From NCBI RefSeq assembly GCF_006442795.2, contig NZ_CP083957.1, positions 372,001-436,000 of the forward strand: a stretch of 64,000 nucleotides of DNA, read 5' to 3'. Source of the stretch: Mesorhizobium sp. B1-1-8. Lineage in GTDB: Bacteria; Pseudomonadota; Alphaproteobacteria; Rhizobiales; Rhizobiaceae. The notes under the pieces were generated by a model, which worked only from the letters and a program-made list of their open reading frames with translations, made no database searches and had not been told where the DNA came from. The position numbers were made by a program, and so were the translations under genes. Position 1 is the stretch's first letter. The number at the start of each line of letters is the position of its first letter. This document shows positions 44,972 through 53,131 of the stretch, in pieces.

Positions 44972-45266
44972 TAAATCGTCGAAAGCACCGTTAGACCTGA
45001 CGCCAGATCAGTCGCGAGCCGCACGAGCGCTGCTGAAGTGGTCGCAAGTTCGCCTTGGGGCCAAAGCCAGCCTCGGCGAAGGCACCATTCGCGAATTCGA
45101 GAACGGGACCAGAACTCCCCGGATTCAGAAAAGAGCCGCTATCCGCCGTGCTCTTGAGGCGGCGGGCGTGGTCTTCGACGCGAACGGTCCCAGACTGGCT
45201 GTGGCCCGAATCAAATCCCAGGCAAGCCCTTCACCGAGGCTACTGCGCCCCGATCGCCAATCATGA
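44964..45266 (+). CDS. XRE-family helix-turn-helix regulator (100 aa)
   Basis: MADKSSKAPLDLTPDQSRAA leads into an HTH_3-like domain: ARALLKWSQVRLGAKASLGE then GTIREFENGTRTPRIQKRAA and IRRALEAAGVVFD. This is the standard small rhizobial XRE protein with the GVxFD end. It overlaps the preceding gene by 8 nt, forming a three-gene unit with the DUF3606 gene. It probably autoregulates the unit; the target is unknown. Confidence 0.82.
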   Translation: MADKSSKAPLDLTPDQSRAARALLKWSQVRLGAKASLGEGTIREFENGTRTPRIQKRAAIRRALEAAGVVFDANGPRLAVARIKSQASPSPRLLRPDRQS

Positions 45267-45463
45267 GAAAAAGTCAGTGAGCCCTTTGGGACGGTAGTCT
45301 TACCCTCCAGAGCATTGGTCCCAGCCGCGAAACAAATCGGCCGCTGCTCCATTAGGTCCCGAACTGGCGAACGTGAGTCCCTTCATCGCCAGTCGATAGA
45401 TGCCCGCCAGTTCCTGCGATCTGGCGGGCATCGATCGCAAACACGGCCAGGCAGAGGTGAACA

Positions 45464-45667
45464 GTGTCGATCTCGGACAAGTTGCGCGACGTGAGCATTC
45501 GATACAAGTGCCCCAGCTGCCATCGGCCGATTGTGAAAAACGGTTCATGGTTCAAGGCTGTGAGCACCTTCAGGTGCGATGCCTGCCAGACCAAACTGCG
45601 GCTTGGCTATTCGGCTAAGCTGGCCCTTTTCCAAAGACACTGCAGGTCGGTTCAGTCAGGTGCTTGA
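45464..45667 (+). CDS. Small zinc-ribbon-like protein (67 aa)
   Basis: Starts at GTG 45464 (MSISDKLRDVSIRYKCPSCH). Two CxxC knuckles, CPSCHRPIVKNGSWF and CDACQTKLRLGYS, fit a zinc ribbon. AGAGG lies about 7 nt upstream. Function unknown. A short gap separates it from a membrane-protein gene on the same strand. Confidence 0.65.
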   Translation: MSISDKLRDVSIRYKCPSCHRPIVKNGSWFKAVSTFRCDACQTKLRLGYSAKLALFQRHCRSVQSGA

Positions 45668-45671
45668 CGAT

Positions 45672-46058
45672 ATGCGTGTGAGCGCCTGCGATCCCTGCCC
45701 TAAAGCACGGCCTCGTTCCCGAAGGGTATCCGACCTGCAGATCGCCGCAGCAGTTCCGGCAAACGACAACGGCGCTCCAGCTCGAAGCGACCTCTCCCTC
45801 CTCGAGCTCCTTCCGACAGCAGACGGCGATTTCACGAAAGTTGCCAGGCAGGCAGAGGGGTTGGGCATTGCCGTGTTCGTGACCATGGCTATCGGCTTGT
45901 TCATCGGGCCGGTCGTGTTTGCGGCCTTAATGCTCGGCGTCTGGCATGCCGCATCGGATATCAAGGGAGGCGACTATGTTCGAAATTTCCAAAATCTTGG
46001 AAAGCAAGGTGACGGGTCTGCAAGAAAGATTGCAGGCGGCCAACTTGAGCATGAATGA
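45672..46058 (+). CDS. Small membrane protein (128 aa)
   Basis: ATG 45672. A polar N-terminus with PANDNGAPARSDLSLLELLP is followed by one long hydrophobic segment (GIAVFVTMAIGLFIGPVVFA and ALMLGVWHAA), about residues 70-97. The C-terminal part overlaps the following gene by 83 nt and may be a poorly conserved tail. No family recognised. Confidence 0.5.
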   Translation: MRVSACDPCPKARPRSRRVSDLQIAAAVPANDNGAPARSDLSLLELLPTADGDFTKVARQAEGLGIAVFVTMAIGLFIGPVVFAALMLGVWHAASDIKGGDYVRNFQNLGKQGDGSARKIAGGQLEHE

Positions 46059-46164
46059 CATGGAGGCATTTCAAAGGGTGGCCAACGTTATGGATAACGG
46101 CCGCGGCGGCATCGACGTTGACGACCTGATCGCACTTTCCTTTGTCACGTCAGATGAACCCTGA
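45976..46164 (+). CDS. Small hypothetical protein (62 aa)
   Basis: Reads MFEISKILESKVTGLQERLQ then AANLSMNDMEAFQRVANVMD, acidic and helical. GGGAGG lies 5 nt before ATG 45976, an excellent ribosome site inside the end of the preceding frame. No domain recognised. Confidence 0.6.
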   Translation: MFEISKILESKVTGLQERLQAANLSMNDMEAFQRVANVMDNGRGGIDVDDLIALSFVTSDEP

Positions 46165-46215
46165 GGAAACTCGGATGGGACGGCGTCGGCGATCTTGATC
46201 TTGCCTGCGCGCCGT

Positions 46216-46431
46216 CTACCTGGGTTCACCTTCGGAGCCGACGATCGCCGCGAGGATCGCCTGATTCGCGCTTCCGATCTCCTCCTCTATCTCGTCTGCA
46301 GAAATGCCTGCTGCGTTCGCATCTGCAAACAGCTTGGCCGTCAACTCCGAAATGATGTCCGCGCCGACACTTCCGCACATCACGTGGTCCTTGACCCATT
46401 GGCCGAAGAACTCAGCGCCTCGTTTGCTCAT
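46216..46431 (-). CDS. DUF768 family protein (71 aa)
   Basis: MSKRGAEFFGQWVKDHVMCG followed by ISELTAKLFADANAAGISAD and EIEEEIGSANQAILAAIV is the DUF768 pattern known from rhizobia, chiefly Mesorhizobium. Function unknown. Its ATG overlaps the stop of the upstream small gene by 4 nt (ATGA), showing a two-gene operon. Confidence 0.85.
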   Translation of the reverse strand: MSKRGAEFFGQWVKDHVMCGSVGADIISELTAKLFADANAAGISADEIEEEIGSANQAILAAIVGSEGEPR

Positions 46432-46607
46432 TTGTCGGTACCGCTTTCTTTGATGAAATGGGCTTCACGAAGCAACGAACTCCAGTCGGTTCCAATCAGC
46501 TTGATCAACTCACGGGCCTGATCCTTCGTTATGCCTGCCTCCTTAACGAGGCGGCCCGCAAGCAAATCCAAGACATCATCATCGCGTGCATCATCAATGT
46601 CGGTCAT
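46428..46607 (-). CDS. DUF3606-like small protein (59 aa)
   Basis: Reads MTDIDDARDDDVLDLLAGRL then VKEAGITKDQARELIKLIGT and DWSSLLREAHFIKES. The ITKDQARELIKLIGTDW part matches the DUF3606 core (compare ITPSQARELVRRHGNDW in 46711-46914). It is the first gene of the operon with the DUF768 gene. Confidence 0.7.
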   Translation of the reverse strand: MTDIDDARDDDVLDLLAGRLVKEAGITKDQARELIKLIGTDWSSLLREAHFIKESGTDK

Positions 46608-46710
46608 GTCGCCTCAACGCTGCCTGTCAGCGCGCGTTCCAGAAAATGCTGATGAAACCTTATGCCCTGTAGCCGGTTAACCGGCAGTCATGGCCTGCGG
46701 AGGAGTTTCA

Positions 46711-46914
46711 ATGCCAGAATCCGGTGAAGATCGACGTGCTAGGGCTCCGAAAAAGCCTCGTAGCCGGCCGCTTAAGGGCGAGGACGCCGAGGTCTCGCAC
46801 GTCGTTGATACCCACAAAATAACTCCCAGTCAGGCAAGGGAGCTCGTACGTCGTCATGGCAACGACTGGAGGAAAATCGATGAAGCCGCGAAGTCCTACA
46901 AGGACGAAAAGTGA
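46711..46914 (+). CDS. DUF3606 domain protein (67 aa)
   Basis: ATG 46711 follows GGAGGAG and is preferred over ATG 46690. The protein starts MPESGEDRRARAPKKPRSRP and has the family core KITPSQARELVRRHGNDWRK. It is divergent from the DUF768 operon and related to the DUF3606 gene at 44607. Confidence 0.85.
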   Translation: MPESGEDRRARAPKKPRSRPLKGEDAEVSHVVDTHKITPSQARELVRRHGNDWRKIDEAAKSYKDEK

Positions 46915-47274
46915 GGGCTACCCCCTGCTCTTCAGGCGCTGAAGGCGGGGCCGACATAGCGCCCAGTGCTACGGCGTGCCATCGGGCGATCGCCGGTTTG
47001 CCTGCTTCCCGCTCGACGCCAAGCAGCTCGTAGGCCTTCGGCTTCAAACCATACCGTGTTTCGCGGCATGGGAAAGAAAACAACGATACCGTTCAGCGTG
47101 TCGATGATCGCGAGGCAACGAGCGAAGCGGACTATTAGGCCCGGAGATGCGGCTTGCCCGAGACAAAGCATTCCATCTTATCAAAAGTGCTGAGGAAAGC
47201 ATCGACAAAGACGCCCATCAGGTCCCAACGGAATAGTGGATGAATCGCCATGACGGCCGACCTCGTCCAAATCG
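46915..47274. other. Short gene-free stretch
   Basis: About 360 bp. A minus-strand frame (46932-47171) with DTLNGIVVFFPMPRNTVWFE is open but has no ribosome site or family, and an overlapping minus frame looks equally plausible; I call neither. Probably a remnant. Confidence 0.35.
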
Positions 47275-47886
47275 TTAGGCCTCGCGTAGCACCAGGTTGT
47301 CGATTCGACGGGAAATTTCGGCAGCGATTTTCTCGATGGGTCCGACGAAATCTATCGGCCCGTCATAATTGGTTGCATTCTCCGGCATCCCTTTCGTTGC
47401 TCTGCCGGCCCGACCTACAACCATTGTGGCGCCGCCCGCAAAATGGATGTCAGCAAGCCCACGCGAACCGTCACTAAGTGAACCCCTGAGCACTACCCCG
47501 ATACCATTGGTCTTGGCATAGGCAGCGACCGACGTGAACAGCAGGTCCACAGTCTGGTTGCGAAACTTGTCGTTGGCGCCCTCGATCAAATGAACCCGGC
47601 TCCGTTCAGCCAAGGAGAGGTGGGCGGCTGGCTCTCCGATGTAGCAGGTTCCCAGGCGGAAGGCGTCGCCTTCCTGCGCGATGACGACCGGCAACGCCGA
47701 TCGTGATGCGAGCACCTCCCGAAGATGGCTGACATGGCCGCTGGGACGGTGAAGGACTGCCAGCACAATGGCCGGCAGCCCCACGGGCAGCGCCTCGAGC
47801 AGATCCTTCAAGTCATCCAAGCCTTCGGGGCCCGAGGCACCGACGGCAATGAATGGCGGCACATTCTCGGGAAAAGTCATTTGCAT
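47275..47886 (-). CDS. Stand-alone CheB-type methylesterase domain protein
   Basis: A 203-aa protein with only the catalytic domain of CheB. IAVGASGPEGLDDLKDLLEA carries the nucleophile Ser, VLAVLHRPSGHVSHLREVLA the His, and GVVLRGSLSDGSRGLADIHF the Asp; GGATMVVGRAGRATKGMPEN is the family C-terminus. There is no receiver domain, and no chemotaxis genes are nearby. Such orphans are common in rhizobia and may act on non-chemotactic receptors or have another role. ATG 47886 is chosen; GTG 47895 is an alternative. Confidence 0.8.
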   Translation of the reverse strand: MQMTFPENVPPFIAVGASGPEGLDDLKDLLEALPVGLPAIVLAVLHRPSGHVSHLREVLASRSALPVVIAQEGDAFRLGTCYIGEPAAHLSLAERSRVHLIEGANDKFRNQTVDLLFTSVAAYAKTNGIGVVLRGSLSDGSRGLADIHFAGGATMVVGRAGRATKGMPENATNYDGPIDFVGPIEKIAAEISRRIDNLVLREA

Positions 47887-48598
47887 GCGTTGCACCTGCC
47901 TCGCCCGTTTCGCGCTTCCGGCGGCGCCATTCCCTCAATGCGCTCCAATAGCGTCGAGGCTGTCAGGCTTGTCAAGCTTGGACGCTGCTTGGGATGGCTC
48001 GCGAAGCTGGAACGGGAAGCCACAGCGCCGAGCCGCCTTCGCTTGGGCTCAGGTCGCCTTGACCGTCGGTTAACATTACGTATTAGCTTTTGCTAAAAAG
48101 GGGAAGTCGGCTATCGTTTGCGCGGCCTTCACTCTTGCCGCGTCAACTTGCGCTGTGGCGCACCAGAAGGCAACGGTCACTGCCAAGGCATGTGCAGGTC
48201 TGTCGATCAAAGCGGCAGCAACGGGAAAACCAGACTGCACCGCGACCGGAACCGTCACTTTGCCCCAGACGGACGTCGGCAATCCCATGCCACCCCTTGG
48301 CCATGACGCGAACGACCTTGGGACACCCTCCTTCGGGCTTTAGGTTCCGCTGGTTCTTTCGTAAAAGCGGGCCCGCCGCCGTGAGGCTGAGGAAAAATCC
48401 CGCATGCTAGCCACCATTTTCGGGTGGCTCCTAAGGCGAACACGCAAAAGGTTCAAAGGTCTGCCTGCCTGGCTTTGGTAGAAGGCGATTTGTTACGCCG
48501 AATTATGCCAGCTAGACGCACATACGCAATGCCTACGGAACGGTTTCCATCCTCGCGGGTTTGAATCGCGGGCAGACGCGTTGGAAGGCGGCATCGTC
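47887..48598. other. Gene-poor stretch with a possible exported-protein remnant
   Basis: On the plus strand from about 48100 to 48343 the frame reads IVCAAFTLAASTCAVAHQKA (signal-peptide-like), then TVTAKACAGLSIKAAATGKP and ends PPLGHDANDLGTPSFGL. No start codon precedes the hydrophobic part, so it is either a 5'-truncated gene or a chance frame. Nothing else is recognised in these 712 bp. Confidence 0.4.
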
Positions 48599-48784
48599 AT
48601 GCAACAGGTCAACGACACCAAAAAGCTAGTTGAGCAGCTCGATGAGAGGGAGCGGCAAAGCCTCATACGCATCAAACAAACTCAGGAACTCATCGAGCAG
48701 AACCGCCGGCTGACAAAGAGGTCCCGTGAAATCCTTGTGCACGCGTCCGAACTGGCCGCCGCGCCTGGCAGGACTAACCATTAA
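48599..48784 (+). CDS. Small coiled-coil protein (61 aa)
   Basis: Reads MQQVNDTKKLVEQLDERERQ then SLIRIKQTQELIEQNRRLTK, a nearly continuous charged helix likely to form a coiled coil. GGAAGG lies about 10 nt before the ATG. No family recognised. Confidence 0.55.
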   Translation: MQQVNDTKKLVEQLDERERQSLIRIKQTQELIEQNRRLTKRSREILVHASELAAAPGRTNH

Positions 48785-48830
48785 AGAAACGCTCTCGCGG
48801 GGACGAAGCGGTTACACTGCACTGCGCAAC

Positions 48831-49001
48831 ATGGCGATAGAGGAAGTCCAGGAGTCAATCCAGCGTCGAGCAATGGAGATCGTCTCACTCCCTGAGGCAG
48901 AGCGCGAATCGAAGTATGCCCTCTACCGCGAAACCTACATGGAAGCGGCAAGTCAGTTGGGTTCAGGCAAAGACGAGAGGTGGGCAGATTTTGTCGACTA
49001 G
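48831..49001 (+). CDS. Small hypothetical protein (56 aa)
   Basis: Reads MAIEEVQESIQRRAMEIVSL then PEAERESKYALYRETYMEAA, helical. The ribosome site is unclear; the frame is open further upstream. Same strand as its neighbours in this small-gene cluster. Confidence 0.5.
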   Translation: MAIEEVQESIQRRAMEIVSLPEAERESKYALYRETYMEAASQLGSGKDERWADFVD

Positions 49002-49121
49002 ATAGCCGAGTGGACCCGCGCGATCGTCAAGCCTCGGTGATGGAGCGAACGCCGCCACACATTTGTGGAAACTACAGCGAGGCTGATGGCTCATTTGATC
49101 TGGTAGGTTTATCGTGCCGCA

Positions 49122-49415
49122 ATGAGAAGATTGCAAATCGCCCAAGAGCTCTTGCAGGCATCTGATCGAACTGCAGAGATGCCGCCGGGTGAGCTGAAGG
49201 TTCTTCTTCGTCGTGCCGCAATGATTCTCGGGAATGAGGACAGCGGCTCGCAGATAGATTCCTTTGTCGAGGAGGCTCTGGACGGCGTCGCCGCGGAGAG
49301 ACAGGTTTCAAAGCCGAAGTTACTCGGGTCGATCGTGACCCAGTGGCTGATCGTCAACTCCCATTTGCCTTTATACAAGATGGAGGAAAACTCGAGCCTA
49401 AGCGGAGCGTCGTAG
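49122..49415 (+). CDS. Hypothetical protein (97 aa)
   Basis: Starts MRRLQIAQELLQASDRTAEM and continues LKVLLRRAAMILGNEDSGSQ, a soluble mainly helical protein. Composition and codon use look genuine. No family recognised. The tail (LPLYKMEENSSLSGAS) overlaps a doubtful minus-strand frame. Confidence 0.5.
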   Translation: MRRLQIAQELLQASDRTAEMPPGELKVLLRRAAMILGNEDSGSQIDSFVEEALDGVAAERQVSKPKLLGSIVTQWLIVNSHLPLYKMEENSSLSGAS

Positions 49416-49812
49416 CGCTAAGCTCCCGACATTTTTCCTTTGTGGCTCGATAATCCCCTTCCCAAGGCAACTCATCAAAGTCGGGCTTGTGTCCCCCGGC
49501 GCGGTAGGCGTGTTCGGTGACGTAGCTGCCCCTGGCTCCCGCCAGAATGCAAGCGAAGGGTGGGTTTCTTCTGGGCATCGGTAAATGCCAACTGCTTGCA
49601 CTTTGACTTTCTCCATGCGGAAAAGGCCGCTCCCGTGGACGTTTTCCCGCCTGCGACGGTGCTACGGTCAGCTACGCAAGTCGCCATTCATTGTGATGAT
49701 GGGACGTGCTGCCGGCAGGTTCGGTCATCTCGACCTGCGCGCCCGAGACCCGAGGTAATCTCAGTCGTCGTGGGAGTCCAACAAAACGCCTAGGCGGCGC
49801 GCGCCTGCACTT
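49416..49812. other. Short stretch without a confident gene
   Basis: A 74-codon minus-strand frame at 49354-49578 (with ARGSYVTEHAYRAGGHKPDF) looks mildly coding-like but has no ribosome site and overlaps the end of the gene at 49415. Nothing else is seen. Confidence 0.35.
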
Positions 49813-49983
49813 TCAACTATCAATGTCTCTAGCTCGAGATCGGAGAGGCGCGTCATGGCCCCGTTTTCGAATGACCCTCATCGCGTCTGAAACAGAAACT
49901 GGAGTGGTCTTGCTGTGATCGTCGAGGTAATGGCCGACCGCGATCACGGCGTCGGCATCAATGTCCATCGGAAGATCCCTCAT
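49813..49983 (-). CDS. Small hypothetical protein (56 aa)
   Basis: Reads MRDLPMDIDADAVIAVGHYL then DDHSKTTPVSVSDAMRVIRK. GAGGAGG lies just before ATG 49983, one of the best ribosome sites in the neighbourhood. The C-terminal DAMRVIRKRGHDAPL is reminiscent of short rhizobial proteins with an ALRxIR segment; function unknown. Confidence 0.5.
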   Translation of the reverse strand: MRDLPMDIDADAVIAVGHYLDDHSKTTPVSVSDAMRVIRKRGHDAPLRSRARDIDS

Positions 49984-50767
49984 ATCCTCCTCGTGAAGTT
50001 CGAGAGTAGGACAGCAAATGTCAGGCCCGGCATCGTCAAAGCGGTCCGTTCCAAACGCGACGCGAGGGCGGGCCGCCTAGTCATTCTTGCCGGAGCGCCG
50101 CTCAGGCGAGCGCCTCTCCTGGTCGGTCGACAATGATTTCACAGGCCATCTGTCGGTTCACCCTTCATTGTGATGACGCCCCGGCAGACAACTCGCGGAC
50201 GCGATTCCGACGCTTCGGGCTGACTAGCCGGATGTTTAAGAGGAGGTTGGTAAAACACCGCCTGGCGGCGTGATCTCGTCAAGATCGGCGGAATGTTCGG
50301 GGTCGTGAAGGTGCACTATGTGAACGCGATCGAGGCCGAGAGCCAGAAGACTCTCCTCAAGCGACTGCCTGACGCGACCGGCGTCGAAACGGCCTGTACC
50401 TATATCCCGGGCTAATGTCCAAGCGAAGTCGCCTACGAAAAAGCACCCCTTGTATCGGTCAGCCCCGCGTCAACAACGCAGCGCGAAATGAGTCCCGCTC
50501 TCGCCGCCAAACATTCAAATAACACAATAAAAATCAAGTATTTCGATGAAACGAAGCCTTACGGGGTATGGCCGTTGCAAAGACTCAGCGGTAGCCACAC
50601 TCAAAAAATTGGCGCGCCTTCCGAAGAGCGAGCCGTTGAGGGAACCTGGTCTTTTAAACTGCCGGTGCGGCGGCCCCTCAATGATTCCTGACGCGGGCAA
50701 CAAGGCGACGATAAGCGTCAAGGATCGCGAGACAGTGACCCAGGCGGACTATCACGCCCGGAAATGC
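49984..50767. other. Gene-poor stretch with a coding-like fragment
   Basis: From about 50254 to 50415 on the plus strand one frame reads WRRDLVKIGGMFGVVKVHYV then NAIEAESQKTLLKRLPDATG and stops. It looks like the C-terminal end of a protein whose beginning is lost; no family is recognised. The rest, AT-rich around 50510-50570, shows no gene. Confidence 0.4.
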
Positions 50768-51010
50768 GCCTCAACGCGGGACGAGGCGATCTCCGAGCGC
50801 GGGCTTTCCAAGAAACAGGTGCTCCAGGAGTTCAACTGCGTCGTCGTTGCCAACGCCAGTCTGCAGGTCCGGCGCGGCGAAATCTTCTGCGTCATGGGCC
50901 TCTCTGGAAGCGGCAGGTCGACGCTGATCCGCCTACTCAACCGTCTGATCGAGCCGAGCCTCGGCAAGATTACGGTCAAGGGAAAAAAGATCGCCAAACT
51001 GAGTGTCCGG
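50768..51010 (+). pseudogene. ABC transporter ATPase remnant (ProV/OpuA-like)
   Basis: The frame contains NASLQVRRGEIFCVMGLSGS, GRSTLIRLLNRLIEPSLGKI and TVKGKKIAKLS, matching the N-terminal third of glycine-betaine/proline-type ABC ATPases. The Walker A is GLSGSGRST with Arg in place of the essential Lys. After about 51010 no Q-loop, signature or Walker B can be read in any frame. It has no recognisable start. A decayed gene. Confidence 0.6.
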
Positions 51011-51352
51011 CGGTCCGCGCGGCTGCCTCCAACCTTCAAACGTCTCGATGATGACTGCGTCCGCCGCAGCATGGGCATGCCGGGCGGACGTCGGTGTCGT
51101 CATAGGGCGGCAGCGCCACGTTCAGCAGTTCGCGGGCGAGCGCGAGCGCTATTTTTGCGCGCCGAGCCGGCGAGCAGGGCCTTAGTGACGGACGCGGTGG
51201 AATCCACGCGGCAATGCGTGGAGCAGGAAGCGGCGAATGAACTCGTCGTGGCGATCGTCATGACCTGCTGCCGGTTGTCGCTTTCGCGGCGCGCCCTGCG
51301 TCTGCCTGCATGCGATCTCCGTAGATCTCAATTCCAGTTGACCCCTCGGTAA

Positions 51353-51387
51353 GTTATGTTATTACATTGGTCATGTTATTTCGTAAC
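51353..51387. promoter_or_regulatory. Two Zur-box-like sites upstream of zur
   Basis: GTTATGTTATTAC (51353-51365) and GTTATTTCGTAAC (51375-51387) each fit GTTAT-N3-ATAAC with one mismatch. Their centres are 22 bp apart, two helical turns. They lie directly upstream of the chosen zur start and suggest autoregulation. Confidence 0.7.
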
Positions 51388-51402
51388 AGAAACGTGAACC
51401 CA

Positions 51403-51831
51403 ATGCTCGATCTCAACCGCGTCGGCACGATCCTCCCCGGCGGTCTGACTAGGAACCAGGCGCTCGTGCTGGAAATCATAGACAAGGCGCGTAAACCGAT
51501 CGGCGCCTACGAGATTTTGAGGGAACTTAGGCCTCGCGGGATCAAATCACCCGTGCAGATTTACCGGGCCGTCAACAGCCTCGTTCAATGCGGTATCGTC
51601 CACAAGGTCGAGAGCACCAACGCCTTCGTGCGCTGCACCGATGCGCACCCCCATCGTGGACAGACAACGATCCTCGCGGTTTGCGACCGGTGTGGAACTG
51701 TTGTTGAACACCATGACGAGGCAGTCGATCGCCGGCTTGTGGCCTGGGCCGAGCAAGAGGCCTTCCAGATCGATACTGTCGCTATTGAACTCAAGGTGCG
51801 CTGTGCCAGCTGCAACGCCTTAGCTCCCTGA
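51403..51831 (+). CDS. zur: Fur-family zinc uptake regulator (Zur)
   Basis: About 142 aa. The winged helix (LTRNQALVLEIIDKARKPIG then AYEILRELRPRGIKSPVQIY and RAVNSLVQCGIVHKVE) is the Fur DNA-binding domain with the RALxxL-type helix. The dimer domain has HPHRGQTTILAVCDRCGTVV and CASCNA, two CxxC pairs for structural zinc, and EHHDE-type ligands. ATG 51403 is chosen because two Zur-like boxes end at 51387, over any start at 51367 or 51373. Neighbouring zinc transporter and CobW genes carry the same boxes, which supports Zur over Fur or PerR. Confidence 0.88.
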   Translation: MLDLNRVGTILPGGLTRNQALVLEIIDKARKPIGAYEILRELRPRGIKSPVQIYRAVNSLVQCGIVHKVESTNAFVRCTDAHPHRGQTTILAVCDRCGTVVEHHDEAVDRRLVAWAEQEAFQIDTVAIELKVRCASCNALAP

Positions 51832-51890
51832 AGCAGCGGCCCTGGGTTATGCCAACGTCATATCCTTGGGTGTCGCGAACCGGTCGGACC

Positions 51891-52766
51891 TCAGTCGGAT
51901 TCGAAAAGGAGTGGATTGATCAGCTCCCAGGTCTGGTTCGGAAACTCTTCATAGAAGGAGAACTTGCCGCCCGGCAGTACGACGGTCCGCACATTCGTTA
52001 GCGATCCGAGACCGGTCATCTCTGCGCGCGACTTGCGTGGAGTTCCGCCGCCGTAGACGACGAGTATCTTCGTCAAGATACGTCGCGCGCTTTCCAGGAA
52101 GGCATCGCGATCGGTGAAAGGATCGAGTTCCCCGGCGACGAACCGGAAGGAAGCGTAGCGGGCGCCAGGCGCGTCGGTGACGGTGCGTTTTTCGGCCATA
52201 CGCTCCGGAGTCAGCCAGGCCGGATCGGCATAGACATGGCCGCGCGCCATCATGCCGATGACAAGGCTGTTCACATTGAGCCGATAGAGAAAAGACCCGG
52301 CGAGCGGCAGGTCGACGGCCTTTGCCAGCCCGCGAAACAGCGCCATTCGCCTGCCGGTCATGGTTGGAAGCGGCCCACGCCAGGTCGGCGACAGCAGGCA
52401 AAGGCGACCGAAGCCACCCGGATTTTCGGCGGCCTCTGCCAGCGCATAGCCCGCGCCATGACCGGCAGCGATGGTCGCAGCAGGCTGTACGACACTCTGC
52501 GTCACGAAGCGCAGGAATGTACGATAAAGTTCCGGGCGCCAGGCAATCCTGGGGCGAGGCAAGGCGCCGAAGCCGGGCCAGTCGATGGCCGTCGTGGCAA
52601 AGGATGCGCCGAGCCGCTCCTGCAGCGGTCGCATTTCGGCGCGGGTCGAGATCGAGCTGAGCGCCGGCAAAAGGAGCAGGTTCTTGCCCGTTCCAAAACG
52701 GGTCAGGCCGACGGCAACCTTTTTGCCGCCCGCAATCCATTCAATTTGATCCTCGATCCAGTCCAT
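51891..52766 (-). CDS. Alpha/beta-hydrolase-like protein with altered nucleophile site
   Basis: A 291-aa alpha/beta-hydrolase fold: LTRFGTGKNLLLLPALSSIS (oxyanion side), IDWPGFG, and the nucleophile elbow AGHGAGYALAEAA, where the Ser of GxSxG is Gly. RFVAGELDPFTDRDAF carries the acid region; the usual catalytic His position reads PGGKFSFYEEFP. It is therefore probably not a standard esterase. It is last in a leftward unit with the small protein (4-bp gap) and the CobW GTPase under a Zur box, so a zinc-starvation role is likely. Confidence 0.78.
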   Translation of the reverse strand: MDWIEDQIEWIAGGKKVAVGLTRFGTGKNLLLLPALSSISTRAEMRPLQERLGASFATTAIDWPGFGALPRPRIAWRPELYRTFLRFVTQSVVQPAATIAAGHGAGYALAEAAENPGGFGRLCLLSPTWRGPLPTMTGRRMALFRGLAKAVDLPLAGSFLYRLNVNSLVIGMMARGHVYADPAWLTPERMAEKRTVTDAPGARYASFRFVAGELDPFTDRDAFLESARRILTKILVVYGGGTPRKSRAEMTGLGSLTNVRTVVLPGGKFSFYEEFPNQTWELINPLLFESD

Positions 52767-52770
52767 GCCT

Positions 52771-53100
52771 TTAATGCTGTTTGACGCTTACCTTCGGGGA
52801 TGAACTCTCCGCGTTTGCGTCGAGAAGCCGTTGCCCAATTTGCAGCGCGAGCGCGATGTCGGGCTCTGCAATCATTGCCACGGCCTTGCCGACGCGCAAG
52901 GAGCGTATCGGCCGCTCCACCTCGAATATGCTGATGACCGTCTCCAAGTCGGGGCAGCCGGATTCGCGGCAGCGAACCTCCGTCACGGTGATTGCGACAT
53001 CTTCCTTCAGATCAAGCCCATCGCGTATCCATTGTTTGATCCTGTCGGCATGAGATGATGAAGGCCCCCGTCTGGGCGCAAAGGGATTGACGAATTTCAC
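52771..53100 (-). CDS. Conserved hypothetical protein (109 aa) in the zinc operon
   Basis: Starts at GTG 53100 (MKFVNPFAPRRGPSSSHADR). The middle IKQWIRDGLDLKEDVAITVT and EVRCRESGCPDLETVISIFE holds a CRESGCPD motif with two Cys that could bind metal, and the end is an amphipathic helix. It lies between the CobW-type GTPase gene (31 bp upstream) and the hydrolase gene. Proteins with the CxExGCPxxET motif are found beside CobW genes in rhizobia; the function is unknown. Confidence 0.7.
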   Translation of the reverse strand: MKFVNPFAPRRGPSSSHADRIKQWIRDGLDLKEDVAITVTEVRCRESGCPDLETVISIFEVERPIRSLRVGKAVAMIAEPDIALALQIGQRLLDANAESSSPKVSVKQH

Positions 53101-53131
53101 CAGCTTCGCAGCCTCTCGTGATAGGCGAAGG

